Part shown: one piece after another, positions 1-8,347 of the stretch | Numbering within the stretch: position 1 is the first letter of the stretch | Layout of the letters: every line of letters starts with the position of its first letter | DNA from: Chloroflexota bacterium | GTDB lineage: Bacteria > Chloroflexota > Anaerolineae > Aggregatilineales > Phototrophicaceae | Assembly: GCA_020161935.1 (NCBI GenBank) | Contig: JAIUNI010000005.1 | Coordinates: 248,001 to 312,000, forward strand | Direction of reading: 5' to 3' | Length of the DNA: 64,000 bases | Position numbers and translations under genes: made by a program | Notes under the pieces: generated by a model | What the model was told of the DNA's origin: nothing | Seen by the model: the letters and a program-made list of their open reading frames with translations, nothing else | Databases searched by the model: none

Positions 1-815
1 TCGTACCGTTCGGCAACCTGCGTGGTTTCGTGCCGGCCAGCCATGTGATCGACCTGCCGCGTAACATCGCGGAAGATGATCGCAAGGGTTATATGTCGAC
101 GCTGCTGGGCAAGAAGATCGCCGTGAAGGTGATCGAAGTCAACCGCAAGCGCCGCCGCTTGGTGTTCAGCCAGCGTGATGCCCAACGGGGTCGTCGTGAA
201 GCCCGTAAGGAACTGCTGCTGGACGAACTGAAGGAAGGCGAAGTGCGTAAGGGCATCGTCAGCGGCCTGCGCGATTTCGGTGCGTTCGTTGACCTCGGCG
301 GTGCTGACGGCCTGATCCACATTTCGGAACTCGCTTGGCACCGTGTCAAGCATCCGAAGGAAGTGTTGAACGTTGGCGACGAGGTGGAAGTATATATTCT
401 GCGTCTCGACAGCGAAGGCAAGCGTATCGGCCTGAGCCTCAAGCGCTTGCAGAAGAACCCGTGGGCGCGTGCTGAAGAGATGTACCACGTCGGCCAGTTG
501 GTCGAAGGTGTCGTCTCGCGCGTGGCGCAGTTCGGCGCGTTTGTCAGCCTCGAACCGGGTATCGAAGCGCTGCTGCACGGCAGCCAGTTGGCTGATCCCG
601 CGCCGGTTGACCCGACGCTCGTGGTGCATGAAGGCCAACGGTTGCTGCTCCGCGTGATTAGCATCGAGCCGGATCGTCAGCGCTTGGGCTTGAGCTTGAA
701 GGAAGTCACCCAAGAAGAGAAGGAACGCTGGCAGGAACGTGAAGGTGCCGCCGCCGCTGAGGCAGTCGCCGAAGATCAGGGTAGCATTGAGACCGCTGAT
801 CCAGTACAATCGTAA
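1..815 (+). CDS. rpsA: 30S ribosomal protein S1 (5'-truncated by window edge)
   Basis: The reading frame is open from the first bases, so the N-terminal part lies outside the window. The visible part has the end of one S1 domain followed by two complete S1 repeats, each with the FGAFV core (GLRDFGAFVDLGG, then VAQFGAFVSLEPG) and a closing RIGLSLK or RLGLSLKE strand. These OB-fold repeats bind single-stranded RNA; in protein S1 they bring mRNA to the 30S subunit. The tail after the last repeat is acidic and Ala/Glu-rich. The neighbours rpsU and infA fit a translation locus. A general multi-S1 RNA-binding protein is the alternative, but the repeat series and location favour S1. Confidence 0.88.
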   Translation, partial: VPFGNLRGFVPASHVIDLPRNIAEDDRKGYMSTLLGKKIAVKVIEVNRKRRRLVFSQRDAQRGRREARKELLLDELKEGEVRKGIVSGLRDFGAFVDLGGADGLIHISELAWHRVKHPKEVLNVGDEVEVYILRLDSEGKRIGLSLKRLQKNPWARAEEMYHVGQLVEGVVSRVAQFGAFVSLEPGIEALLHGSQLADPAPVDPTLVVHEGQRLLLRVISIEPDRQRLGLSLKEVTQEEKERWQEREGAAAAEAVAEDQGSIETADPVQS

Positions 816-829
816 ATCTCAAATTAAGT

Positions 830-855
830 GGTGGTACAACAAAACTTGTACCACC
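830..855 (+). terminator. 10-bp perfect stem-loop between rpsA and rpsU
   Basis: GGTGGTACAA (830-839) pairs perfectly with TTGTACCACC (846-855) around a CAAAAC loop. Only an AT-rich stretch follows, without a clear U run, so this may be a weak terminator or an RNA processing or regulatory hairpin rather than a classical intrinsic terminator. Confidence 0.45.
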
Positions 856-907
856 ATTCAAAACATCACTACCAACTGAGTTCGTAGAAAGGAGCAGCCG
901 GGAAACT

Positions 908-1108
908 ATGGCAAATGTAACGTTAAAGCCGAACGAGTCGCAAGAATCCTTACTCCGTCGTTTTCGTAAGAAGGTGACCAACAGTGGCGTACTAAGCACA
1001 GTCCGCCGCAAGCGTTGGCATATTTCGAAGAGCGAACTCCGCCGCATCGAAAAGAAAAAGGCTATCCGCCGCGCACGTCGCCGTCAACGTAAGACTGGGG
1101 TGCGTTGA
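908..1108 (+). CDS. rpsU: 30S ribosomal protein S21
   Basis: This 66-residue basic protein has the S21 signature: an N-terminal beta stretch with NESQESLLRRFRKKV, then an Arg/Lys-rich helix ending in RRARRRQRKTGVR. S21 is a small-subunit protein near the anti-Shine-Dalgarno region and helps initiation. A strong ribosome binding site (AAAGGAG) lies about ten bases before the ATG. Length matches the family (about 60-70 residues). It lies between rpsA and infA in the same direction. Confidence 0.93.
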   Translation: MANVTLKPNESQESLLRRFRKKVTNSGVLSTVRRKRWHISKSELRRIEKKKAIRRARRRQRKTGVR

Positions 1109-1190
1109 GCATCTCGTGATGCCCGATCAGGGTATCCTGCCGCTTACAGTAGGCGGTAACCGCGTGCTGTCTTAGCCAGTTTGGAGGGCT

Positions 1191-1451
1191 ATGGCGAAAC
1201 AAGATGATAAACTAGAAGTAGAAGGCAAGGTTGTTGAAGCCCTGCCGAATACACAGTTCCTTGTGGAACTTGACAACGGGCATCGTATTTTAGCCTACCT
1301 CTCCGGTAAAATGCGGAAATATTACATCCGTATCTTGCTGGGTGACCGGGTGAAAGTAGAGATGAGCGTTTATGACCCAAAACGTGGGCGTATTACCTAC
1401 CGCCACAAAGACAGTGTACGGGGTGATCCAGAAGAAGAACAAGAGATGTAA
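1191..1451 (+). CDS. infA: Translation initiation factor IF-1
   Basis: The single OB-fold protein carries the IF-1 core: KLEVEGKVVEALPNTQFLVEL, GHRILAYLSGKMRKYYIRIL and GDRVKVEMSVYD. IF-1 occupies the ribosomal A site during initiation. It is 86 residues long, against about 72 in the standard family; the extra residues form an acidic C-terminal tail (GDPEEEQEM). The ATG is preceded by GGAGGGCT. A strong intrinsic terminator follows directly, so infA ends this transcription unit. Confidence 0.95.
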   Translation: MAKQDDKLEVEGKVVEALPNTQFLVELDNGHRILAYLSGKMRKYYIRILLGDRVKVEMSVYDPKRGRITYRHKDSVRGDPEEEQEM

Positions 1452-1474
1452 TCACCTCTGGTATCAGTTTTAAG

Positions 1475-1503
1475 AAAGCTCGCGCTTCTGCGGGCTTTTT
1501 TGT
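1475..1503 (+). terminator. Intrinsic terminator after infA
   Basis: AAAGCTCGC pairs with GCGGGCTTT (nine pairs including one G-T) around GCTTCT, and a run of T residues follows at 1496-1501. It separates the translation genes from the glycosyltransferase fusion. Confidence 0.85.
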
Positions 1504-1516
1504 TTATGGAGACAAC

Positions 1517-4063
1517 GTGAAAAATCGAGCTTGGTGGATTGGCATCGTCATCTTGTTAGCGCTATGGGGAACGCGGCTGCTGGCGCTTGACCTCTTGCCC
1601 ATTCATAACGATGAAGGGCTGCACCTCACCCGCGCCGTCGAGGTCTGGAATCTCCATCCATTCTGGGCGATTAGTGACGGTAAAATCATCAATCACTGGT
1701 TGATCGCGGCGTTTTACCCTCAAAATGATCCGGTTTTCGCAGGGCGTATTGCCACCCTTTTCGTGAGTATGATCGGCCTCGCGGCGGCTTACGGCGTGGT
1801 TTACCGTTTCTTCGGCGGTATCGCGGCTGTTTTAGCGGGGGCGCTGTGGCTGTTTTGCCCGTATCTCTTTTTCTACGAACGACTGGCTTTCAGCGACTCG
1901 GAAGCGGGTTCGCTGGTGGTGCTGGCGTTGTGGGCGGCACTAAGGGTTTATCAACCACGCCACAAAACGGCATTCCAATTTGCGCGACCGTTTATCCTCG
2001 TCGGTGTCTGCTTTGGGGCTGCGGCGTTGTTCAAGTTCACTGCCGCACCCTACGCGCTGGCTGTTACGCTGGCGGTGCTGTTTGGTAACCGTCTAAGCTG
2101 GCGGCAGCGTATCAGCGGTTTGTTCATTATCGGGGTGACGGTTGCGGCCTGTTTTGCTGTGCCGTTGGTCTATTTAGTTCTGCGCGGTGAGGACTTTTTC
2201 GGTATCGCGCTGGGTTGGATCGGCGGTTCGTCATCTGGTGGTCAGCCGTCGCTGGTTGCAAACCTCGAACGGTTGTGGGCGCAGTTGTCTGGTTTCGGCT
2301 CGTTTACGTGGGTCGTGCTGCTGGCGGCGGGTATCCTGCTGCTCGTGTTGAGCATCGCTGGTATCCTTCGCGCTTCAAGCCGACAGAGACTCGTTGGCGG
2401 CTTATTGGCGGTATCCGCTTTGCTGCCGCTGTTTATTATTCTCGTGTTGGGGCGCGAGGTGCTGTCCCGCCACTTTGTCGTAACGCTGCCACTGTTGATG
2501 ACGGTCGGTGGGGTTGGATTAGGGTTGGGCTTGCAGCGCATCCGTGACCTGACCACACGGCAAATGGTGACCGGGTTGGGCGTTATCGCGCTGCTGTTCG
2601 GAATGGTGCCGTACTTCCTGACCGCCTACAGCCAGCCATCCGCGCTGCCGCTGCCGCCGGATGCCCGCTATGAGCATCTGACCTCGCACAGTTCCGGTTA
2701 CGGGCTGCGGGAGGCTTTACAGGCTTTCCCACAAATGATTACCCGCCGCGACCTGCCGATTATCGGCAGCATGTTCGCCGACAGCTGCAAACGCGCCAAC
2801 TTTTATGCGGTCGACGGACTGACGCTGCGCTGCGTGGGTGCGCCGGGGGCAGCGGATATTAACGCGGCACTCAGCGACTACGGCGCGGTGTATGTGTTAG
2901 CGGATACCGCACCCCTGATTGGCATCGACGTGACGACGCTGCCCGTCACCGCCACACGAGTCGCCGCTTACCCCCGACCGGGCGAGACGGACGAAACCGC
3001 TTCAGTGGTACTGTGGCTGCTACAGAATCCAGAGAGCGCCAGTGCGGCTGCGGATTGCACGGCTGCGGACACGTTAACCGCTTACGAGCCAACCGATGAA
3101 GATACACCGTTCGTTACACTGGGCGGGGGGCGATTTAGGGTAGGGGATGCAGTCTACGCGGCGAAGGGTGTTAATTACTACCCCTCGCGCTACCCGTGGC
3201 GGCGCTTCCTCACGCGGGTTGATCTTCAAACCGTGACCGAAGAACTCGCCCTGATGCGCTCGTACGGGTTCAATACGCTGCGTATTTTCCTGTGGAACAC
3301 GGCGCTGTTCGCCTGCCCGACGCTCAACGATGTGCCGAATACGGCTGCGTTCGGGCGGCTGGACGCGGTGATTCACGCGGCGGCAGATCAAGATTTCCGC
3401 TTGATTGTGACGCTCAACGATATGCCGGACTTTGGCGCGGTACCCTTGTACACCAACATGGATGTCGTTCCGGCGCAGACTCGTTTGATTATTGAGCGAT
3501 ATAAGGATGAACCGGCGATTCTGGCGTGGGATTTGCGGAACGAAGGCGATATTGATTACGGCTCAAATGATGCGCTGGGTCGGGCAGCATTCCCGCGCGA
3601 CGATGTCCTACAGTGGCTGAGTGAAACGTCGGCACTCGTCCGGTCGCTGGACAGCCACCATTTGATTACGGCGGGTTGGCTGCACGATAGTGAAGCGACG
3701 GCAAACGCAGTTGACTTCATCAGCTTTCACCACTGGACGGATGCCGAGTCGATGGTGAAACGGGTCGATGAAATCCGCGCGAAAACCGATAAACCCATAC
3801 TGCTCGAAGAATTCGGGTTTAGCACATTTCGGGTTACGCCGGAAGACCAGAGCCGTCTGATTAACGATGTGGCACTCGCTGCGGAGTCTAAAAATCTGCT
3901 CGGTTGGTTAGTGTGGACGGCCTTCGACTTCCCGCTGGATGCGACCTGCGTCGAACCGGCTTGTCCGAGTGTGGATAACGCCGAACATCATTTTGGCCTA
4001 TGGAATACGGACTACACGCCGAAGCCGGTGCTGGAACCGCTGCGGGCGCTCCTTCAACCGTAA
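1517..4063 (+). CDS. Membrane glycosyltransferase (PMT/ArnT-like) fused to a GH5-like glycoside hydrolase domain
   Basis: The 848-residue protein starts at a GTG with GGAGA eight bases upstream. Residues 1-380 form about ten hydrophobic helices of the GT39/GT83 type (polyisoprenyl-phosphate sugar-dependent transferases). The first loop has the Asp-Glu pair (IHNDEGLHL) that in PMT/ArnT enzymes is catalytic, and ALFKFTAAPYALA is typical of the family. After a soluble stretch, residues from about 540 form a TIM-barrel glycosidase domain: AKGVNYYPSRYPW at its start, a likely acid/base glutamate in LRNEGD (E676) and a likely nucleophile in LLEEFGF (E765). Such hydrolases belong to clan GH-A (GH5 or GH2-like). 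The glycosidase should face outside the membrane. Substrate is unknown; the protein could build and trim an envelope glycan. Confidence 0.8.
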   Translation: MKNRAWWIGIVILLALWGTRLLALDLLPIHNDEGLHLTRAVEVWNLHPFWAISDGKIINHWLIAAFYPQNDPVFAGRIATLFVSMIGLAAAYGVVYRFFGGIAAVLAGALWLFCPYLFFYERLAFSDSEAGSLVVLALWAALRVYQPRHKTAFQFARPFILVGVCFGAAALFKFTAAPYALAVTLAVLFGNRLSWRQRISGLFIIGVTVAACFAVPLVYLVLRGEDFFGIALGWIGGSSSGGQPSLVANLERLWAQLSGFGSFTWVVLLAAGILLLVLSIAGILRASSRQRLVGGLLAVSALLPLFIILVLGREVLSRHFVVTLPLLMTVGGVGLGLGLQRIRDLTTRQMVTGLGVIALLFGMVPYFLTAYSQPSALPLPPDARYEHLTSHSSGYGLREALQAFPQMITRRDLPIIGSMFADSCKRANFYAVDGLTLRCVGAPGAADINAALSDYGAVYVLADTAPLIGIDVTTLPVTATRVAAYPRPGETDETASVVLWLLQNPESASAAADCTAADTLTAYEPTDEDTPFVTLGGGRFRVGDAVYAAKGVNYYPSRYPWRRFLTRVDLQTVTEELALMRSYGFNTLRIFLWNTALFACPTLNDVPNTAAFGRLDAVIHAAADQDFRLIVTLNDMPDFGAVPLYTNMDVVPAQTRLIIERYKDEPAILAWDLRNEGDIDYGSNDALGRAAFPRDDVLQWLSETSALVRSLDSHHLITAGWLHDSEATANAVDFISFHHWTDAESMVKRVDEIRAKTDKPILLEEFGFSTFRVTPEDQSRLINDVALAAESKNLLGWLVWTAFDFPLDATCVEPACPSVDNAEHHFGLWNTDYTPKPVLEPLRALLQP

Positions 4064-4066
4064 TAC

Positions 4067-4525
4067 TTACGGCTGGGTGAGATCAATCTCCGCTTTGTAG
4101 CCGAACGTCACACTGTTATTGACCCAGCGTATCCACGTCGGCTGGAGCATGTACAAGGTGCTGGCAGCGATGGCCGCGTCAAAGGCTGGTGGGAGTTTGA
4201 ACTTTCGCAGGTAAAGCAGCAGGATTTGTTCGCGCAGCCGTTCGTCGTTGATGACGGAGGCTGTACCCCGTATTTGCAAGCCCACGATTTCTTGCCATTC
4301 CCAGATCGTCGGGTAGATGCAGCCGGAAACCTGCGGATGCGCCGCGAGATTGACGCTGTGGTGGACGTGCGTAGCGGATAACCAGTACAGGTTAAAGCGA
4401 TCATCCGAGACATAAAAAACAGGCGCGGTTTCAGGCTTGCCCGCCGCGTTCACCGTGGATAAGGCTAAGGTGGACTGCGTTTCAAGGAATTCATGGATGA
4501 TGGGGCGAATGTCGGGTTCACTCAT
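4067..4525 (-). CDS. Pyridoxamine 5'-phosphate oxidase-family (FMN-binding split barrel) protein
   Basis: The 152-residue protein has the split-barrel pattern of the PNPOx-like superfamily: LALSTVNAAGKPETAPVFYV, then FNLYWLSATHVHHSVNLAAHPQVSGCIY and a GLQIRGTASVI strand. Members bind FMN, F420 or heme; the exact cofactor cannot be told from sequence. The length is usual for the short family members. Its start overlaps the end of ubiX by eight bases, so both are translated from one mRNA. True vitamin B6 oxidases are longer and have extra C-terminal motifs, so a general reductase or storage role is more likely. Confidence 0.75.
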   Translation of the reverse strand: MSEPDIRPIIHEFLETQSTLALSTVNAAGKPETAPVFYVSDDRFNLYWLSATHVHHSVNLAAHPQVSGCIYPTIWEWQEIVGLQIRGTASVINDERLREQILLLYLRKFKLPPAFDAAIAASTLYMLQPTWIRWVNNSVTFGYKAEIDLTQP

Positions 4526-5111
4526 CGGTTGGTGGCCTCTCCTTACTCATCCCAAGCCACTCGAAGTATAACGTGTTTTGGATGCCAATTCGAGCCAGCG
4601 CCCGCCCGACGGTACTGTTGACAATATCATCGACGGTTTGCGGCTTACCATAAAAGGCGGGCGCAGGGGGCATAATAACCGCGCCATTTTCCGCTGCTTG
4701 CAACATCAGCCGCAGGTGACCTTTGTGCAGCGGTGTTTCGCGCACCAGCAGCAGCACAGGACGGCCTTCCTTCAACTGCACATCAGCCGCGCGGGTGAGC
4801 AAATCCGCATCAAAGCTGTTGGCGATGGCTGAAAGCGACTTGATGCTGCACGGCGCGACGATCATACCCATTGTCTCGAATGACCCGCTGGCGATACTCG
4901 CACCGACATCCCCCGGCTTATGGATGACACTCGCCAGCTTTTCGACATCGGTCACTTTCCAATCGGTTTCCTGCGAGATCGTAGCCTTCGCCGCCGGACT
5001 CATGATCAGATGCGTTTCAATGGTCTTATCCTGTGCCAGCGCTTCTAACATCCGAATGCCGTAAATGACACCAGATGCGCCGGAGATGCCAATGATGAGC
5101 CGCTGTGCCAT
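4518..5111 (-). CDS. ubiX: UbiX-type flavin prenyltransferase
   Basis: The enzyme transfers a dimethylallyl group to FMN, giving the prenylated flavin cofactor that UbiD decarboxylases need. The N-terminus MAQRLIIGISGASGVIYG carries the SGASG flavin motif; later come SGSFETMGMIVAPCSIKSLSAIA and the C-terminal MPPAPAFYGKPQTVDDIV, all typical. The frame is open further upstream, but the ATG at 5111 gives 197 residues, the usual UbiX length, and puts the flavin motif at the N-terminus. A ubiD gene for its partner lies 5 kb upstream on the same strand, which supports a shared pathway. Confidence 0.93.
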   Translation of the reverse strand: MAQRLIIGISGASGVIYGIRMLEALAQDKTIETHLIMSPAAKATISQETDWKVTDVEKLASVIHKPGDVGASIASGSFETMGMIVAPCSIKSLSAIANSFDADLLTRAADVQLKEGRPVLLLVRETPLHKGHLRLMLQAAENGAVIMPPAPAFYGKPQTVDDIVNSTVGRALARIGIQNTLYFEWLGMSKERPPTDE

Positions 5112-5143
5112 GTTGTGTTTAGCCCTCAAATGCCTGATAGTCT

Positions 5144-6382
5144 TCAAATTCCAACATGCCGAGCCTGCCGACTTCGCCGCGTTTTCCACCACAGCCCTGT
5201 GATGATGACCAATGACAGGATATGAATGGGCAGTCGCCACCAACTGGCGATTAATTCGGGTAATGTTGGCGGCTGTGGAATAAACGTCCACGGCGAGGCG
5301 CTTTTCGCCCACGCGAGGAACGCATCGCCAATCGGCAGTACACCGAGCGCGTATCGCTTGCTGTTACCCAAGCTGACCGGCATTCCCAGCGCTTCGCCCA
5401 CGTTGAGCAGGGCATCCGCCAGTTCGTTGTCACCCTCGACCCGCGCGGCGGCCACTGTGACGACCGAAGCTGACAGACTCATACCGCCGATCAGTGGGCC
5501 GGAATCCACATCGCCGATGCCGTCCGTGCCAATCGGGTATTCACGTATGCCGGGTATGCCGAGGATGGTGGACGCGAACTGCTGGCGGAATAAGGGATAC
5601 TGCGCTGCTGCCCAAGTGGGATCGATTTCCGGTAAGAAGCGCTGGATGACACTTTGCGATGAACCGCGTGTGCCGTCGAGTAAATCGCCTGTGGAGGCAG
5701 AGACGCGGTGCGGCAGTAAGCCGGTTGTGGGGTCGAGCTTGGTTTTCGCCAGCGCCACCCACCGGCTGATGATCGCCTCGAACTGCGGCTCAAATAGGGT
5801 GTCGTGCAGGTGCAGCGCGGCCACCGCGACGGTGCTATCTACAGGCCACGCTTGACCGGGGTAGGCTTGCAGGAAAGGGCTGTCGTTGGCATCAAAGGCT
5901 GCGGCGAGGGCGGTTAACTCGTTTTGGAAGCGCTCAACCTCCGCCGGATCGCGTTCTTCCGGCGTTTGCAGTTTGAGGATGCCGCCGCGCAGCCAGTTAC
6001 TCCAACCCGCGTAAAATACGCCGTAGGGCGGGGTTAAACTGGCGGAGAATACGCCCGTACCCTTATCGGACTCTAGAGCTTGCAGCGCCCAACGTGCTTC
6101 GTCGAGGGCTTTAGCCTGTTGAGCCGTATCTTGCAGCCCCACATCGACCCACGCTAACCCATAGAGCGTATAGGAGAAAAAATAGCCTTCTGGGAAGAAC
6201 CCCTGCATTTCCTCGCCGGTGCCGGTGAGCAGTTGTTCCTTGATGAAGGCGAGCTGTGGTACAACGTCACTGTGGTCGGGCGTGTAGGCCGTGTAGTACA
6301 GGCGGACGTTAACCACGCCCAACAGCAAGGTGATGGGGGCTGCAATCAGGATAATATACAGCCATCGGGTGAAACGTCTCAT
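5144..6382 (-). CDS. Uncharacterised membrane-anchored protein, possible alpha/alpha-barrel
   Basis: I do not recognise this 412-residue protein. It begins with one membrane segment (residues 8-27, LYIILIAAPITLLLGVVNV), has a long extracytoplasmic part rich in Ala and aromatic residues, and ends with a second hydrophobic segment (IHILSLVIITGLWW) and a short basic tail. Motifs such as FSYTLYGLAWVDVG, YAGWSNWLRGG and DSGPLIGGMSLSAS recur at intervals, as in helical alpha/alpha-toroid enzymes, but no catalytic residues can be assigned. It is followed by ubiX after 32 bases and preceded by a gene for an exported protein after nine bases, so it is probably in the same operon. Confidence 0.7.
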   Translation of the reverse strand: MRRFTRWLYIILIAAPITLLLGVVNVRLYYTAYTPDHSDVVPQLAFIKEQLLTGTGEEMQGFFPEGYFFSYTLYGLAWVDVGLQDTAQQAKALDEARWALQALESDKGTGVFSASLTPPYGVFYAGWSNWLRGGILKLQTPEERDPAEVERFQNELTALAAAFDANDSPFLQAYPGQAWPVDSTVAVAALHLHDTLFEPQFEAIISRWVALAKTKLDPTTGLLPHRVSASTGDLLDGTRGSSQSVIQRFLPEIDPTWAAAQYPLFRQQFASTILGIPGIREYPIGTDGIGDVDSGPLIGGMSLSASVVTVAAARVEGDNELADALLNVGEALGMPVSLGNSKRYALGVLPIGDAFLAWAKSASPWTFIPQPPTLPELIASWWRLPIHILSLVIITGLWWKTRRSRQARHVGI

Positions 6383-6391
6383 ATCGGGTGA

Positions 6392-7165
6392 TTATTGAAT
6401 GGTGCTGTGTATGGCTTGCGCGACACTGTTGACCGCAGCCTGTGTGCCGGTATCGCCAATCAGCAGGGTAAAGGCAAACTTATCCGTGTCAAGCTGGCTG
6501 ACCAGCACCATGCCATCAAACTCGGTATCCGCGATGGTGAAGGATGCCGTTTGCCCCTCATATACCGGGTCGGCAATTTCTTTGAACAACGGCCCATCTT
6601 TAATTGCCAATTGAATGTAGTCGGTTAGGGCTTCAAGCGTAGACAGGTCAGGTTGTTCAACGGTCGAGTCGTAGATGCCGAGGCTGTAGAGTACCGTACT
6701 TGGCGAACCGGCGATAATCATCGCGGCTTGTTCTTCAGGTTCAAGTTTGGTGTTGTCGATGGTTTGCGTCAGCATGTCTAAGGCGGTTTCGTTACTGCCG
6801 ATGATGGCGCGGCCACCGTTTCCGAAGCTGTCCAACGTTAAAACGAATTGACCCGCGACCCAGCCAGCGGGATAGCTGAAGGTGAACGAGTCGTCCGGCG
6901 CGGTAAACGTTTCACTCAGTTCGGGGGGTGGGAGTGGTTCGGCAGTGCAGCCCGCTTCCAACGTTTCGATGGCGGTTTTCGCATCGGCGAGCTGTTGGAG
7001 GGCGGCATCTTGGTCGCCAGAAGCGGCTGCCGTTTGGGCTTCAATCAGGGTCGCGACGATAGGCTGTACATCAATCGCGCAGTCCGCCGTTTGGGCGTAA
7101 GCGGCGTTAAAAGGGAGCGACAGGCTTATAACACTTAAGGCAACTAAACCGAGTTGTTTTTTCAT
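6392..7165 (-). CDS. Exported protein of unknown function
   Basis: I take the ATG at 7165 as the start because it begins a signal peptide (MKKQLGLVALSVISLSLPF..AYAQ) and has AGAGAGGAC just upstream; the frame continues thirteen codons further. The mature protein has a coiled or helical stretch (VATLIEAQTAAASGDQDAALQQLADAKTA), a Pro-rich linker and a C-terminal domain that starts ETFTAPDDSFTFSYPAGW. The phrase FSYPAGW is common in PsbP-like or DUF1795-type domains of exported proteins. It is the first gene of the pair with the 412-residue protein downstream (nine-base gap). No enzymatic motif is visible. Confidence 0.72.
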   Translation of the reverse strand: MKKQLGLVALSVISLSLPFNAAYAQTADCAIDVQPIVATLIEAQTAAASGDQDAALQQLADAKTAIETLEAGCTAEPLPPPELSETFTAPDDSFTFSYPAGWVAGQFVLTLDSFGNGGRAIIGSNETALDMLTQTIDNTKLEPEEQAAMIIAGSPSTVLYSLGIYDSTVEQPDLSTLEALTDYIQLAIKDGPLFKEIADPVYEGQTASFTIADTEFDGMVLVSQLDTDKFAFTLLIGDTGTQAAVNSVAQAIHSTIQ

Positions 7166-7251
7166 TCGCTGTGTCCTCTCTGTGATGGTTGAAACCGACA
7201 ACACTCATGATGACGCTAAATCCGCTTTAGAAGTTCCCTAGCTTATGGGGG

Positions 7252-7959
7252 TTATTTCTCGCCCCAGTGAACCGCCATTGTGCCGAGCATAAACGTGCGG
7301 AACTGCACGTTACGCACACCGGCTTTGGTCATCATCGCTGCCAGTTCTTCCGGTGTTTTGAAGGCTTGGGTCGAACTCGGTAAATACTGGTATGCATCCG
7401 CGCCGTTTTTGCCAGCTACAATCCGACCGAGCAAGGGGATGATAAAGCGCAGATGGATTTCGATGAACGGTTTGAAGATATTGTTTTTCGGGGGCGAACT
7501 GTCCAGCAGCACGAGGCGGCCACCGGGTTTCAGCACCCGTAGCTGTTCAGCAAACATACGCGGCAGGTCAATGACATTGCGCGTCAGATAGCCAGCGGTG
7601 ATGGCGTTGAAGGCGTTTTCGGCGAAGGGCAGGTTGAGGGCATCCGCGCCCGTCCAGCCGACTTGCTTACCCATCGGCAGCGTTTGCCCGACCTGCATCA
7701 TCGGCAGCGCGAAATCACCCCCCACGACCTGCAAACTGCTGACCGACTTCAGCGCCTCGAAGGCGATGTCCCCCGTGCCGGTGGCGAGGTCGAGCAGCTT
7801 GTCGCCCGTTTTGAGCTGTGCTTGTTTGACGACGAAACGCCGCCACTTCATATCCTGCCCGCCCGTCATCAGGCGGTTCATCAGGTTATAGCGACCGGCG
7901 ATGCGCCCGAACATATTCTTGACGTACGCAGCCCGTTCGCTGCCCTTGAGGTGTGCCAT
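7252..7959 (-). CDS. ubiE: Demethylmenaquinone (UbiE/MenG) methyltransferase
   Basis: The 235-residue class I methyltransferase uses S-adenosylmethionine to C-methylate a demethylated quinone ring. The UbiE signatures are present: FGRIAGRYNLMNRLMTGGQDMKWRR near the N-terminus, motif I LLDLATGTGDIAFEAL, and NAITAGYLTRNVIDLPRMFAEQLRVLKPGGRLVLLD. The canonical family motif has YGLRNV or FGLRNV where this protein has YLTRNV. With ubiA, ubiD and ubiX on the same strand it probably serves menaquinone synthesis. The family length is 230-250 residues. Confidence 0.92.
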   Translation of the reverse strand: MAHLKGSERAAYVKNMFGRIAGRYNLMNRLMTGGQDMKWRRFVVKQAQLKTGDKLLDLATGTGDIAFEALKSVSSLQVVGGDFALPMMQVGQTLPMGKQVGWTGADALNLPFAENAFNAITAGYLTRNVIDLPRMFAEQLRVLKPGGRLVLLDSSPPKNNIFKPFIEIHLRFIIPLLGRIVAGKNGADAYQYLPSSTQAFKTPEELAAMMTKAGVRNVQFRTFMLGTMAVHWGEK

Positions 7960-8008
7960 AAACTTTAACTCTTTTGCTGTCTACGAAACTTAGCCATGTG
8001 AATTATGT

Positions 8009-8347
8009 TTACGGCCTTTGTGCTGCCGTAACGTTTTGCCATATCTCAAAACCGTTTTCTATATGAAGAATTTCGCTGGTGTTTTCAAAATCCCACCCAT
8101 TTTTTAGAGCGTGATTTATACATTCTGCTACTACACTTGGAGTAATTATTAGTTCATCCAAACTTTCCTGCGGTTGAGTGAAGTTTACAACACATCGAGT
8201 AGAATTTTTGTGCTCACCTGATAGGCGTAAACGTAATTCCAGTTGGTTTCGCCGCAGGTTACCATACATGGTTACATCTTCAACATACCATTTATACGGT
8301 TGCTGGTTTACAACGATTGAACGCCATTTTTTACGCATCGATATCAC
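8009..8347 (-). CDS. Hypothetical protein
   Basis: The 112-residue product is not recognised. It begins at a GTG (or an ATG three codons later) that overlaps the stop codon of the upstream kinase gene by a few bases, so translation is coupled. The sequence alternates short beta-like stretches (YKWYVEDVTMYG, NQLELRLRLSG, STRCVVNFTQ) with a helical middle (SVVAECINHALKNGW). No signal peptide or membrane segment is seen. Base composition is clearly more AT-rich than the neighbouring genes, which may point to recent acquisition. Confidence 0.6.
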   Translation of the reverse strand: MISMRKKWRSIVVNQQPYKWYVEDVTMYGNLRRNQLELRLRLSGEHKNSTRCVVNFTQPQESLDELIITPSVVAECINHALKNGWDFENTSEILHIENGFEIWQNVTAAQRP

